From the NCBI GenBank assembly GCA_947502265.1, contig CANMZB010000013.1, positions 62,001 to 126,000 of the forward strand: a DNA stretch of 64,000 bases, written 5' to 3'. Made by a program: the position numbers and the translations under genes. This DNA is from an uncultured Sulfitobacter sp. (lineage in GTDB: Bacteria > Pseudomonadota > Alphaproteobacteria > Rhodobacterales > Rhodobacteraceae). The notes under the pieces are model-generated. The model was not told the origin of the DNA, did no database searches, and worked only from the letters and a program-made list of their open reading frames with translations. Shown here in pieces: positions 1 to 9,819 of the stretch. Position 1 is the stretch's first letter. The number at the start of each line of letters is the position of its first letter.

Positions 1-977
<977 letters not shown>

Positions 978-1059
978 CCACGGTATTCCTTATGCTGCCG
1001 TAGTCGATCAAAATGATGCTGTGGGGGCCTTACTAAGCAGCCCCAAGCTGCCTTGAGGG

Positions 1060-2184
1060 TCATCCTGACAGGCTCATTGAACGGCGAAACAACAGCAGGC
1101 TTGCCACAAAGAAGGCCAGTCCAAGCCCTGCCATCAGCGACAATTCGAACCAGACCGCGCCCAGACCCGCGCCGCGAAACACCACCGCCTTGGCAAAAGC
1201 CAGAAAGTGGCGGGAGGGAAGGACCAATGTCAGCCGTTGTACAATGTCGGGTTGGCTTTCGATGGCGCCCATGCCGCCCGAAAGCATAATGATGGGGATG
1301 ATGACCATGATCACCAGCAGCGCGAATTGCGCCATACTGCGCGCCATCGTGCCAAGGAACATGCCAATGGCGGCGGCGGCGGCGAGGTAAATTGCGGTTC
1401 CGCTCAGCAGCAACGCCACCGATCCGCTTACAGGCACCTTTAGCAATCCCTGAACCACGAACATAAGCGACAGGGTGAAGGCCGCCAGCACAACGACCAC
1501 GTTGGCCAGCACTTTGGACAGTGCAATTTCCAGCGGCGTGAGCGGCATCACCATCAAATGCTCGATGGTGCCTTTTTCACGTTCTCGCAGCATCGCCGCC
1601 CCGGTCAGGGCAATGGTCAAAAGCGACAGCTGGTTCAAAAGCGAGGAGACCGATTTGAACCAGACCGGATTCCCGTTGGGGTTAAAGGCGCGGCGCAACT
1701 CAAGGCGCAACGCCGGATCGGGCGCATCGGGATTGCCCGACAGAAATGCGCGGGTTTCCGAAGCCAGGATACTGACGATGTAATCGGTGCCAAGCTGGGC
1801 CTGTGACACGGCGGTGGCGTCAACCTCAAGCTGGGCGACGGGCATCAGGCCCGAAATCACATCGGCCTCGAAACCGGGAGGGAAGGCGAGGACGAACATG
1901 ATCCGGCCTGCGTCCATTTCGGGGCCCACCTGATCAGGGGTGACCATCACCGGCGGCTGGAACCACGGCGGGCCAAGCGCATCGGCGATCTGGCGTGACA
2001 GCATGGAGCCGTCCTCGTCCAGAATGGCGATGGCAGCATTATAAACCGTGTCGCCCGCGCCGCTGGCCTCAAGGATCACGGCGACGATGAAGGACCACAG
2101 GATCAGGATCACCATCACAGGATCGCCAAGGACGCTTTTAAGCTCTTTGCCCGCAAGCCAGAAGATGTTGGTAAGCTGGCGCAT
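1060..2184 (-). CDS. ABC-2 type transporter permease, YhhJ-like
   Basis: A 374-residue permease with one N-terminal membrane segment (about 22-42), a long periplasmic domain to about 185, and five further segments at about 187-205, 228-250, 257-280, 289-312 and 345-368. The conserved EREKGT motif near residue 200 is characteristic of ABC-2 permeases of drug/heavy-metal type. The stop of the upstream ATPase gene (2187-2189) is two bases before this ATG, and an AGGAG ribosome site lies within that gene's end, so the two are co-translated. Order adaptor, double-ATPase fusion, permease matches the E. coli yhiI-rbbA-yhhJ locus. Likely the second permease half of an exporter spanning to the outer membrane; the cargo is not evident. 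Confidence 0.88.
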   Translation of the reverse strand: MRQLTNIFWLAGKELKSVLGDPVMVILILWSFIVAVILEASGAGDTVYNAAIAILDEDGSMLSRQIADALGPPWFQPPVMVTPDQVGPEMDAGRIMFVLAFPPGFEADVISGLMPVAQLEVDATAVSQAQLGTDYIVSILASETRAFLSGNPDAPDPALRLELRRAFNPNGNPVWFKSVSSLLNQLSLLTIALTGAAMLREREKGTIEHLMVMPLTPLEIALSKVLANVVVVLAAFTLSLMFVVQGLLKVPVSGSVALLLSGTAIYLAAAAAIGMFLGTMARSMAQFALLVIMVIIPIIMLSGGMGAIESQPDIVQRLTLVLPSRHFLAFAKAVVFRGAGLGAVWFELSLMAGLGLAFFVASLLLFRRSMSLSG

Positions 2185-2186
2185 AT

Positions 2187-4943
2187 TTACTTCTCCTGCT
2201 TGCGCAGGGCCAGCACGGCCAACAAGGTCAGGATCGGGCCGAAGGCGGCGAGGCGCAGCAGGTGGCTGGACAGTTCAGATATGCCCAGTCCCTTGGTAAA
2301 GGTGCCCACGCTGAGCCCCATATACCACGTTGTCGGCCAAAGCGTGCCAAGAATACGTGCAGGCCCTTCCAGCGAAGAGACCGGCGTGATCATGCCCGAG
2401 AATTGCAGCGTCGGCATGACCGACAGGATCGCAGCGGCAAAGACCGCCGTGACCTGCGTGCTGGCCATCATCGACACCAGCAGGCCATATCCGGTGGCCG
2501 CCACCGCATAGAGCAGCGCTCCCAGAACCAGGGCTGCCGGGCTCCCCTTGAGCGGCACGTCCAGTATCGTGACCACTAGCACCGTCAGGATTATGAAATT
2601 CAGGAGTGTGATGGCGATGTAGACCAACTGCTTCCCGATAAGAAACTCGGCGCGCCCTGTGGGGGTGACGTAGAAATTGGTGATCGTGCCGATTTCCTTT
2701 TCGCGCGCCACGCTGACCGCCATCAGGATCGCGGGGAACAGCAACAGCAAAAGCGGCGGGATCGCGGGGCCGATGGCGGGCAGGCTCTCCATTGCGGGGT
2801 TGTAGTGAAAGCGCGGTTCAAGGCGCACGGGCGAGGCGCGCGAGGGAGCCAAACCGGTCAAGGCCAACGCCGATTGCGTGCCCTGGGTCAGCACATGGGT
2901 GTGCGCGCCCTCGACATAGCTTTCTACGGTGCCGGCGCGGTTGGTGTCGGTGCCATCAATCAACGCGGCGACCTCGGCCATCTCGCCCCGGCGCACGGAA
3001 ACACCGAAATCGGGCGGGATTTGCAACACCAGCGCCAGTTCGCCGCTGGCCATACGCCGCTCAAGCGTAGCGGCGTCACGGATGCGCGGGCGTTCAAGGA
3101 ACCAGTCGGACTCCTCAAAGCCCGACAGATAGGCGCGGCTTTCCGGGCTTTGATCCTGATCGAAGGCGGCGAAGGGGATTTCACGCACTTCTTGCGAAAT
3201 ACCGAAGGACATGATGAGCAACAGGATCGCGCTACCGATGAAGGAGAACACCAGCCTGACCGGATCGCGGCGCACCTGCGTTGCTTCGCGCGTGGTGTAG
3301 GCCAAAAGCCGCCTGAAGCTGAAACGGGGCGCTTTGGTTGTGGTCACGGGCGTCTCGATGACGGTCAGTCCCGGGTCGCCCGCAGACACGTCCTGCGGCA
3401 TTGCATCCAGCATGTGGGCGACAAACGCGTCCTCCAGCGTCTCCATGCCGCGCGCGGCGATGATCGCTTGTGGTGCGTCCGTCACCAGAACCTTGCCCGC
3501 GTGCATAAGCGAGATACGGTCGCAGCGCATGCCTTCGTCCATGAAGTGGGTCGAGATGAAAATAGTCACGTGTTCGCGGCGGGCAAGATCGGTCAGCATG
3601 TCCCAGAACGCATCACGCGCCTGTGGATCAACGCCCGAGGTCGGCTCGTCGAGGATCAGGATGTCGGGCGCATGGATCACCGCAACGGCCAGCGACAGGC
3701 GCTGTCGCACGCCAAGCGGTAGCGATGCAGCGCCCTGATCAAGGTAGGGTTTCAACCCGAAGCGTGGCACCAGATCGGCCATCCGTTCGGCGGTCAGAAT
3801 AGCGCCCAGATGAAAGAGGCGCGCATGCAGCAACAGGTTTTCGCGCACCGTCAACTCGCCGTAAAGCGAGAAGGATTGCGACATAAACCCGACCCTACGG
3901 CGTGCATCAAGGTTTTGTGCATCGACCGGCTGTCCAAATATCCACGCCTCGCCCTCCGTTGCGGGGGTGAGGCCGGTCAGCATCTTCATGGTTGTCGTCT
4001 TGCCGCAGCCGTTGGAGCCGAGAAACCCGAAAATCTCGCCGCGCGTGATTTCGAAACTGACCGTATCCACGGCGGTAAAATCACCAAAGCGTTTGGTGAG
4101 TCCGTCGGCCTTTATCGCGGGTGGTCCCACGTCGGTGGCGGGGGTTGGTGCGGTCGGGGGCGTGTCTTGCGGGTCCGCGATCTCACCGCCGAGCAGGGCC
4201 ACAAAAGCCGCCCCCACGTTGTCGGTTCCGGTCTGTGTCATCAAATCGGCAGGGCTTGCCTCGGCCAGAACGCGCCCCTCGTTCATGGCGATGAGGTGTT
4301 CGAACCGTCCGGCCTCTTCCATATAGGCGGTGGAAACCAGTACGCTCATTACGGGGCGATCTTTGCGGATTGTGTCGATCAGATCCCAGAACTGGCGCCG
4401 CGACAGCGGATCGACACCGGTTGTCGGCTCATCCAGCAACAGGAAGTCGGGATCGTGGATCAGCGCCGCACAAAGCCCCAGCTTTTGTTTCATCCCGCCC
4501 GAAAGCTTGCCAGCGGGGCGGTCGAGAAACGGCGCAAGGCCGGTGGCCCCCGTCAGGTGTTCGATACGTGCCGCGCGTTCGCTGCGGCTTTGCCCGAACA
4601 GCTTGCCGAAGAACTCAAGATTTTCGCGGATGCTCAGATCGTGATACAGGTTCTTGCCCAACCCCTGTGGCATAAATGCGATCCGCCGCCCGATACCAGT
4701 GCGGTGGCGGGTGCTGGACATATCTCCGCCAAGCGTTTCAACGTGCCCCGCCTGCAACCGTTTTGCCCCCGAAATCAGCCCCATAAGCGTAGATTTACCC
4801 ACGCCGTCCGGCCCGATCAGCCCGACCATTCGTCCGGCTGGAATGTCGAGCGTGAGACCGTCAAGCGCCGTGATCTTGCCATAGCGATGGCTGACCGCCT
4901 CAATGCTTGCCACGGTGTCGTCTGTGACGGCGGCCGGTTTCAT
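2187..4943 (-). CDS. rbbA: Double ABC ATPase fused to ABC-2 permease, RbbA-like
   Basis: A 918-residue protein, close to the usual RbbA length. Residues about 10-245 form a first ABC domain with Walker A GPDGVGKST, signature LSGGMKQKL and Walker B LLLDEPTTGVDP. Residues about 275-515 form a second one with GSNGCGKTT and ILDEPTSGVDP. The C-terminal part (about 545-918) is an ABC-2 permease with an isolated first membrane segment, a periplasmic domain and a cluster of five segments, again with an REKEIGT motif. The second signature reads LPLGVRQRL, departing from the LSGG consensus, so one composite ATP site may be degenerate. Its ATG overlaps the stop of the HlyD gene by four bases. Known relatives were described as ribosome-associated ATPases, but the context here argues for export. 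Confidence 0.9.
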   Translation of the reverse strand: MKPAAVTDDTVASIEAVSHRYGKITALDGLTLDIPAGRMVGLIGPDGVGKSTLMGLISGAKRLQAGHVETLGGDMSSTRHRTGIGRRIAFMPQGLGKNLYHDLSIRENLEFFGKLFGQSRSERAARIEHLTGATGLAPFLDRPAGKLSGGMKQKLGLCAALIHDPDFLLLDEPTTGVDPLSRRQFWDLIDTIRKDRPVMSVLVSTAYMEEAGRFEHLIAMNEGRVLAEASPADLMTQTGTDNVGAAFVALLGGEIADPQDTPPTAPTPATDVGPPAIKADGLTKRFGDFTAVDTVSFEITRGEIFGFLGSNGCGKTTTMKMLTGLTPATEGEAWIFGQPVDAQNLDARRRVGFMSQSFSLYGELTVRENLLLHARLFHLGAILTAERMADLVPRFGLKPYLDQGAASLPLGVRQRLSLAVAVIHAPDILILDEPTSGVDPQARDAFWDMLTDLARREHVTIFISTHFMDEGMRCDRISLMHAGKVLVTDAPQAIIAARGMETLEDAFVAHMLDAMPQDVSAGDPGLTVIETPVTTTKAPRFSFRRLLAYTTREATQVRRDPVRLVFSFIGSAILLLIMSFGISQEVREIPFAAFDQDQSPESRAYLSGFEESDWFLERPRIRDAATLERRMASGELALVLQIPPDFGVSVRRGEMAEVAALIDGTDTNRAGTVESYVEGAHTHVLTQGTQSALALTGLAPSRASPVRLEPRFHYNPAMESLPAIGPAIPPLLLLLFPAILMAVSVAREKEIGTITNFYVTPTGRAEFLIGKQLVYIAITLLNFIILTVLVVTILDVPLKGSPAALVLGALLYAVAATGYGLLVSMMASTQVTAVFAAAILSVMPTLQFSGMITPVSSLEGPARILGTLWPTTWYMGLSVGTFTKGLGISELSSHLLRLAAFGPILTLLAVLALRKQEK

Positions 4944-5986
4944 TGCCCGTCACCTGTTCGCGGCTCGCCTCCCACTGGCGCAGGCAGGTTGTCGACCACT
5001 GGCGGCGTTAACCCTTCGGGCCAATCGGGCATGCTGCCGTCCGTGCCGACCAGCCGCACCCATGCCACACCACGCACGCCTGTTTTGATCTGCGAAAGAC
5101 GCGCCTCGACCATCTGCGGCGGGATGCGCACCCGGATACGGAACATCAGGCTTTCGCGCTCTGCGATGGTTTCGACCTGCTTGGGCGTGAATTGCGCTTG
5201 CGGGGCAACAAAACTGACCACAGCGGGGATTGCAGAACCGGGCCGGACATCGACGACGATGCGGGCCTCGTCGCCCAATCGCACGCGCGGCGCCTGTGTG
5301 GCGGGCAGGAAGAACTCCATATAGACATTGCCGAGACTGACCAGCGTCAGCACCTTGCCGCCGCTGCCGAGCACCTCACCGGGTTGGGTCAGACGATACA
5401 GGATGCGCCCCGCCTGTGGTGCATAAAGCGTGCTGTCGGCGATCCGTGCTTCGATTTCGCGCAGGCTTGCGGTTTCGGCATCTACCGCGCGCTCTTTTGC
5501 GCGGGCCTGCGCCCGTGCGGCGGTAAGCCCGGCCTCGGCTACTTGCGCTTCGGTGCGGCGAATATCGAGGTTCTCGCGCGAGATGACATCGCGTTCGCTC
5601 AGTGTTTCCGCGCGGGCCAGTTCACTGTTGGCCAGCGCAAGGTTGGCCTCGGCTTTGGTCACACCTGCCTGTGCCACCGCGACTGCGGCATCGGCACTGG
5701 CCACGCCAGCCTCGGCACGCATTTTCTGCGCCTCCATCTCGGTGGTGTCCATCACAGCAAGGATGTCTCCTTGCGCGACAAGGTCGCCCTCTTGCACGGC
5801 AATCCCGGCCACCCGACCGGACAGGCGGGTCGAGACATCAACGAGGTCGGCCTCGACCCTGCCATTCCCGCGCGCAAAACCTTCGGGTGGCAGGCCGCTG
5901 GGAGCCAGAAATATCTTCCACAACGCATAGCCCAAAAACCCGGCAAGCACTGCCAGAACCAGAATAATTGAAACCCGTCGCGACAT
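4940..5986 (-). CDS. HlyD-family membrane fusion protein, YhiI-like
   Basis: A 348-residue periplasmic adaptor. One N-terminal membrane anchor (about 7-27) is followed by a lipoyl half-motif (VQEGDLVAQGDILAVMD, about 62-78), a long alanine-rich coiled-coil hairpin (about 85-190), the second lipoyl half (TLYAPQAGRILY) and a beta-barrel domain. This is the standard layout of adaptors that bridge an inner-membrane ABC exporter to an outer-membrane channel. No TolC homologue is encoded next to it, so it probably borrows a housekeeping channel. An AGGAAAA ribosome site precedes the ATG, which lies two bases after the tetR stop. Confidence 0.9.
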   Translation of the reverse strand: MSRRVSIILVLAVLAGFLGYALWKIFLAPSGLPPEGFARGNGRVEADLVDVSTRLSGRVAGIAVQEGDLVAQGDILAVMDTTEMEAQKMRAEAGVASADAAVAVAQAGVTKAEANLALANSELARAETLSERDVISRENLDIRRTEAQVAEAGLTAARAQARAKERAVDAETASLREIEARIADSTLYAPQAGRILYRLTQPGEVLGSGGKVLTLVSLGNVYMEFFLPATQAPRVRLGDEARIVVDVRPGSAIPAVVSFVAPQAQFTPKQVETIAERESLMFRIRVRIPPQMVEARLSQIKTGVRGVAWVRLVGTDGSMPDWPEGLTPPVVDNLPAPVGGEPRTGDGQ

Positions 5987-5988
5987 GG

Positions 5989-6618
5989 CTATTTTCCTAT
6001 TCCGTTTGCAAATTTTGCTACGATTCCGCGCCGGTAGATCGCAAAGACGCGGGGGGCGTCGTCGACCATATGGCTCATGTCACCCGCAATCAGAGATTGC
6101 ATCACAAGACCCTGTATTGTGCCGATGAAAAGGGTTGCTGCCGCCTCGGCATCCAGATCGGGGCGCAATTCGCCGCGTTCTATTCCGGCCTCGATGAGGG
6201 CATTCAGCCGCACTGCATATTGCTCCAGCACCGCGCGCGCCATCCGCTTGGCGGGGGTTGCCTTGGCCCCCTGCAACTCGCCGAACATCATCCGCGGCGC
6301 GCCGGGATGTTCGGACACAAATGCCACATGCGCCAGAAACATCGCCTGCATCGTCTCAAGCGGCGAGTCTATTCCTGCGGCGGCTTTTTCGATGCGCGCC
6401 ATCAGGCGTTCGGCCACCCATGTCACGACCGCCTTCCAGATCGCTTCCTTGTTCGGGAAATGCCGGAAAAGAGCGCCCTGCGTCAGGTTCATGTGCTTTG
6501 CGATTGCGGCGGTTGTAATCGAATCCGGGTTGGTCTTGCCAGCGAGTTCAATCACCGCCTCGACGGTGACGTTGCGCCGCTCTTCCGCCGGGAGGTTCTT
6601 TTGTCGGGGTGTGTTCAT
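5989..6618 (-). CDS. TetR-family transcriptional regulator of the ABC efflux operon
   Basis: The reading frame is open further upstream, but the ATG at 6618 has an AGAGG ribosome site seven bases before it and gives a normal 209-residue TetR. The N-terminal HTH (about residues 22-60, with TTAAIAKHMNLTQGALFRHF) is a clear TetR helix-turn-helix; the rest is the all-helical ligand and dimer domain. It is the regulatory gene of the operon continuing through the HlyD, double-ATPase and permease genes. An 18-bp perfect inverted repeat about 250 bases upstream is the natural candidate operator, and a second near-identical copy lies before the RND operon at 14.4 kb. The inducer is unknown. Confidence 0.9.
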   Translation of the reverse strand: MNTPRQKNLPAEERRNVTVEAVIELAGKTNPDSITTAAIAKHMNLTQGALFRHFPNKEAIWKAVVTWVAERLMARIEKAAAGIDSPLETMQAMFLAHVAFVSEHPGAPRMMFGELQGAKATPAKRMARAVLEQYAVRLNALIEAGIERGELRPDLDAEAAATLFIGTIQGLVMQSLIAGDMSHMVDDAPRVFAIYRRGIVAKFANGIGK

Positions 6619-6628
6619 CGTGTCGCCT

Positions 6629-6796
6629 CTATTTTCCAGACCGCAACAATAGGCCACCCCATGCCGCAGATATACCGCTGATGACGACAGAAAACGGCGC
6701 CGCATCAAAGACTGCATGCGTGACGATTCCCGATGGCATCAGCATATTGGCAAGGCCGTCCGCGATACGGAGGACCAGACTGGTGGGTATGACCAT
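6629..6796 (-). CDS. Small hydrophobic protein, 55 residues, unknown
   Basis: The ATG at 6796 has a near-perfect ribosome site (AAGGAGG seven bases upstream), stronger than most genes here, and the frame ends ten bases before the tetR start. The product has two short hydrophobic stretches (about residues 3-20 and 33-50) separated by a proline/glycine turn, consistent with a small membrane protein. I recognise no family. Its position makes it the first gene after the putative TetR operator. It may be a true small protein or a translated leader; the strong ribosome site is the main argument. Confidence 0.4.
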   Translation of the reverse strand: MVIPTSLVLRIADGLANMLMPSGIVTHAVFDAAPFSVVISGISAAWGGLLLRSGK

Positions 6797-6863
6797 GAGT
6801 TTCCTCCTTGTGAGGCCGGTGACCGGTCGGTCGTATGCACGGGGTATCGCGGCTTGAATAAAT

Positions 6864-6881
6864 ATAGTAATCAATTACTAT
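6864..6881. promoter_or_regulatory. Candidate TetR operator, copy 1
   Basis: ATAGTAAT-CA-ATTACTAT is a perfect 8+8 inverted repeat with a two-base centre, in the AT-rich gap between the TetR/ABC operon (minus) and phaC (plus). A 16-of-18 match occurs at 14443-14460 before the RND operon. Size and symmetry suit a TetR dimer; binding itself is inferred. Confidence 0.6.
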
Positions 6882-6957
6882 CTTGATTCGAGCGCCTTTG
6901 GCAACTCCAAAGGCCCGGACATAATTTAATCTGTAGCGTGAACCTCGGGAGGAATTA

Positions 6958-7005
6958 ATGGAACGGAAAGAGCAAGGGGCCGTGGTGACGCTGCACGGGG
7001 TCTAA
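6958..7005 (+). other. Possible 15-codon leader ORF before phaC
   Basis: A GGGAGGAATTA ribosome site precedes ATG at 6958. The frame ends with TAA at 7003-7005, followed one base later by another ATG (7007) that is not in the phaC frame. The strong ribosome site contrasts with the poor one before the PHA synthase GTG at 7048. It could be a leader peptide or the remains of an earlier start of the neighbouring gene. Confidence 0.25.
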
Positions 7006-7047
7006 AATGACTCCAAACCCGGTGGGGCCGCGTCAAAAGTCAAACCG

Positions 7048-8880
7048 GTGGAGCGCAGCGCCACCCCTGATGGTACAGAGAGGGCTGACAAAAAGGTGAC
7101 GGAAGCGGTGGAAAGCGGCATTGATGCGCAGACCCTGGACACGGGGGAAGGGGGCGATGCCACCTCGTCCCTTCAAGATACTCTTGATCATGCCACCCAG
7201 ATCTGGCTGTCCCGTTTCACGCATGGATTGTCGCCCGCTGCTTTGATGGGGGCCTGGTTCGACTGGGCGACACATATGGCGGCGGCTCCGGGCAAGCAGT
7301 TGCAACTGGTCGAAAAAACCAACGAAAAGACGCGCAATCACATCCGCTATGTACATGACTGTATGGGCAGGGTCGGGAACGCCGAGCCTTGCATTGAACC
7401 GCTGCCACAAGACCATCGTTTTCGTGACGATGGCTGGAAAATGAAGCCGTTCAACGTGATCCAGCAGGGGTTTCTGCAACAGCAGGAAATGTGGCACAAT
7501 GTCGTTACCGGTGTTCCGGGTGTGACCGCCGAACACGAACGCGAGTTGCAGTTTCTGACGCGTCAGGTTCTCGACATGTTTTCGCCCTCCAATTTCCTAT
7601 GGACCAACCCCGAGGTTTTGAAACGGACCCGCGAGGAGAGCGGTCTCAATCTGGTCAGGGGGGCGCAGAATTATCTGGAGGACATGAAGAACGCGATGGC
7701 CGGAACGGTGCCTGACGGTGCCGACATGTTCCTGCCGGGCAAGGACGTTGCGGTGACAAAAGGAAAGGTCATCCATCGTAACCGGCTGATCGAGCTTATC
7801 CAGTATGAACCGCTCACGGATACGGTGCGCGCAGAGCCGATCCTGATCGTTCCTGCATGGATTATGAAATACTATATTCTCGACCTGTCTCAGCAAAATT
7901 CCATGGTGCGGTATCTGGTCGAGCAGGGCCACACCGTGTTTATGATTTCATGGAAAAACCCGGATGCCGGGGACCGCGATCTGACGATGGACGACTATCG
8001 TCGTCTTGGGGTCATGGACGCGCTGGACGTGATTGGTGACATCCTACCGGACCGCAAGATTCAGGCGGTCGGTTATTGTCTGGGTGGCACGCTGCTGTCT
8101 ATTGCGGCGGCGGCAATGGCACGAAACGGTGACGACCGGCTGGGCTCCCTCTCGCTGTTGGCAAGTCAGGTCGATTTCACCGAGCCGGGCGAGTTGGGGT
8201 TGTTCATCAATGAAAGCCAGCTGGCGTTTCTCGATAGTATCATGTGGAAACAGGGTTATCTCGATACGACGCAGATGGCGGGGGCGTTCCAGATGCTGCG
8301 TTCCAGTGACCTGATCTGGTCACGAATGTCGCACGACTACCAGATGGGCGAGCGCACGCCGATGTTCGATCTTATGGCATGGAACGCGGATGCGACAAGG
8401 ATGCCCTACCGGATGCATTCCGAATATCTGCGCAAGCTGTATCTGAACAATGATCTGGCCGAAGGACGTTTCGAGGTCGAAGGTCACCCGATTCATGTCT
8501 CTGATATTCGCGCGCCGGTCTTTGCGGTGGGTACGCTCAAGGATCACGTCGCGCCTTGGAAATCGGTTTTCAAGACCGACATGCTGAGCGATACAGACGT
8601 TACTTTTGTGCTGACCAGTGGTGGCCACAATGCCGGGATCGTGTCCGAGCCGCGCCGCCCCCGGCGGAGTTTTCAGATCACGGACCGATTGGCCGAGGAT
8701 CTTCACGTTGGTCCCGTGACATGGGCCGAAACGACGCCAAAGGAGGACGGATCATGGTGGACCGCATGGGCAGAGTGGCTTGATCTTCGCGCGGGCGCAC
8801 ATGTTCCGGCGCCTCGAATGGGCCGTAAAGGGCATCCGCCCGTTGCCGATGCACCCGGCACATACATCTTTCAGAAATAG
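7048..8880 (+). CDS. phaC: Class I poly(3-hydroxyalkanoate) synthase
   Basis: A 610-residue PHA synthase that polymerises 3-hydroxyacyl-CoA into storage granules. The N-terminal class I domain (about residues 70-230) includes the FNVIQQGFLQQQ and NFLWTNPEVL regions. The lipase-like box GYCLGG places the catalytic cysteine at 344; Asp499 in GTLKDHVAPW and His527 in SGGHNAG complete the triad. An in-frame TAA at 7003 excludes a longer protein, so the GTG at 7048 is the best start although it lacks a good ribosome site. The first 50 residues are acidic and poorly conserved, as usual. No phaA/B, phasin or phaR gene is adjacent. It is divergent from the TetR operon and shares its intergenic region. 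Confidence 0.93.
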   Translation: MERSATPDGTERADKKVTEAVESGIDAQTLDTGEGGDATSSLQDTLDHATQIWLSRFTHGLSPAALMGAWFDWATHMAAAPGKQLQLVEKTNEKTRNHIRYVHDCMGRVGNAEPCIEPLPQDHRFRDDGWKMKPFNVIQQGFLQQQEMWHNVVTGVPGVTAEHERELQFLTRQVLDMFSPSNFLWTNPEVLKRTREESGLNLVRGAQNYLEDMKNAMAGTVPDGADMFLPGKDVAVTKGKVIHRNRLIELIQYEPLTDTVRAEPILIVPAWIMKYYILDLSQQNSMVRYLVEQGHTVFMISWKNPDAGDRDLTMDDYRRLGVMDALDVIGDILPDRKIQAVGYCLGGTLLSIAAAAMARNGDDRLGSLSLLASQVDFTEPGELGLFINESQLAFLDSIMWKQGYLDTTQMAGAFQMLRSSDLIWSRMSHDYQMGERTPMFDLMAWNADATRMPYRMHSEYLRKLYLNNDLAEGRFEVEGHPIHVSDIRAPVFAVGTLKDHVAPWKSVFKTDMLSDTDVTFVLTSGGHNAGIVSEPRRPRRSFQITDRLAEDLHVGPVTWAETTPKEDGSWWTAWAEWLDLRAGAHVPAPRMGRKGHPPVADAPGTYIFQK

Positions 8881-8925
8881 AGGTTCAGAATGGACCCAGC
8901 CAACCAAAGAAATGGAGAGCGGAAA

Positions 8926-9327
8926 ATGCAAAGCAGGAGTTGGGGTCTCGTCACCGTGGCGGCTATTGCGGTATTGTTTGGCGCTTTGACCATTGTTTCC
9001 GGCGGTCGCGCGCTGTTTGGCACTGCCGAGGCGCGCGCAGCGGTCGGTGACGCGGTGCCTTTTGTGCTGTGGTTCAACTTTCTTGCAGGATTTGCCTATG
9101 TTGTGGCAAGCGTCGGCTTGTTTTTCAGGCAACCCTGGGCGGTGCAGCTCTCGGTTGCGATCCTTTTCGCCACGATCTTCGTGATGATCGCTTTTGCGGC
9201 CCATCTGCTGCTTGGCGGTGCTTACGAAATGCGCACGGTCGCCGCAATGAGCCTGCGCACTGTGGTCTGGGGCATCATCGTCGCCGTAGCACTGCGCGCG
9301 CCAGCAGGGGCGCGCTCTTTGATCTGA
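8926..9327 (+). CDS. Small integral membrane protein, unknown
   Basis: The frame opens at 8890, but the ATG at 8926 has a GGAGAGCGGAAA ribosome site and removes an odd hydrophilic extension, giving 133 residues. Four hydrophobic segments (about residues 6-28, 46-66, 74-97 and 106-125) suggest a four-helix membrane protein. It begins 45 bases after phaC on the same strand, so it is probably co-transcribed. I do not recognise the family, and there is no motif pointing to a role in granule formation. Confidence 0.7.
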   Translation: MQSRSWGLVTVAAIAVLFGALTIVSGGRALFGTAEARAAVGDAVPFVLWFNFLAGFAYVVASVGLFFRQPWAVQLSVAILFATIFVMIAFAAHLLLGGAYEMRTVAAMSLRTVVWGIIVAVALRAPAGARSLI

Positions 9328-9389
9328 TCTGCGTGTTTTGCGGCTTGGTACGCTCTGTACGAGGCTGTTGACCGGACTGTGATCGGGGG

Positions 9390-9818
9390 TCACTTTGCTT
9401 TTGTCAGGCGCAAACCGTTGGAAGTGTGATATGTGCCGCCCGGCCCGCTGGTGAACGTCAGGCATTCGTCGGCTTTGCGCGGGCCGGTCATAAGTTTCAT
9501 GCACAGGCGGTTGCCCGACAGTGTCCAACTGCCTTCTCCGGACCCGACCGGCGATTGCATTGTCACCGTGCCATAGGGCGCATAATGCAGTGAAACCGAC
9601 AGGATTCCCTTTTTCCCCCGAAAACTGTGCCCGATGATCTGGCTTTGAATTTCATCGCCCGAAAGCAATTGCTGGGAATCGGCCTTTGTACCAAGCGCCA
9701 TCAGGACAGCGAGAGCGAAAACCGTTGTTTTCAGCAATTGCTGCATGCGTTTGTTGTACGGGCCATTCGGCATCCGCTTGAAATTATCTTGCAAGGCGCT
9801 TGTGGATGTTCCGGTCAT
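9390..9818 (-). CDS. Small secreted protein, unknown
   Basis: A 142-residue frame whose ATG is two bases after the RND permease stop, with AAGGA upstream inside that gene. A signal peptide would start at the internal ATG at 9746 (residue 25: MQQLLK followed by a hydrophobic core and ALGTKADS), so the functional start may be 9746, giving a 118-residue precursor. The mature part is a compact beta-rich domain with GSWTLSGNRLCMKL and a pair of cysteines, resembling small periplasmic proteins that report a lipocalin-like or SH3-like fold; no precise family is claimed. Its place as last gene of the RND operon suggests an accessory role or simple co-expression. Confidence 0.65.
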   Translation of the reverse strand: MTGTSTSALQDNFKRMPNGPYNKRMQQLLKTTVFALAVLMALGTKADSQQLLSGDEIQSQIIGHSFRGKKGILSVSLHYAPYGTVTMQSPVGSGEGSWTLSGNRLCMKLMTGPRKADECLTFTSGPGGTYHTSNGLRLTKAK

Positions 9819-9819
9819 T

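Noticed and set aside
3810..5324. 504-codon plus-strand frame opposite the RbbA-like and HlyD genes
   Set aside because: Rich in Arg, Gly, His and Gln as expected for an antisense shadow of GC-rich genes; the minus-strand genes have clear domains.
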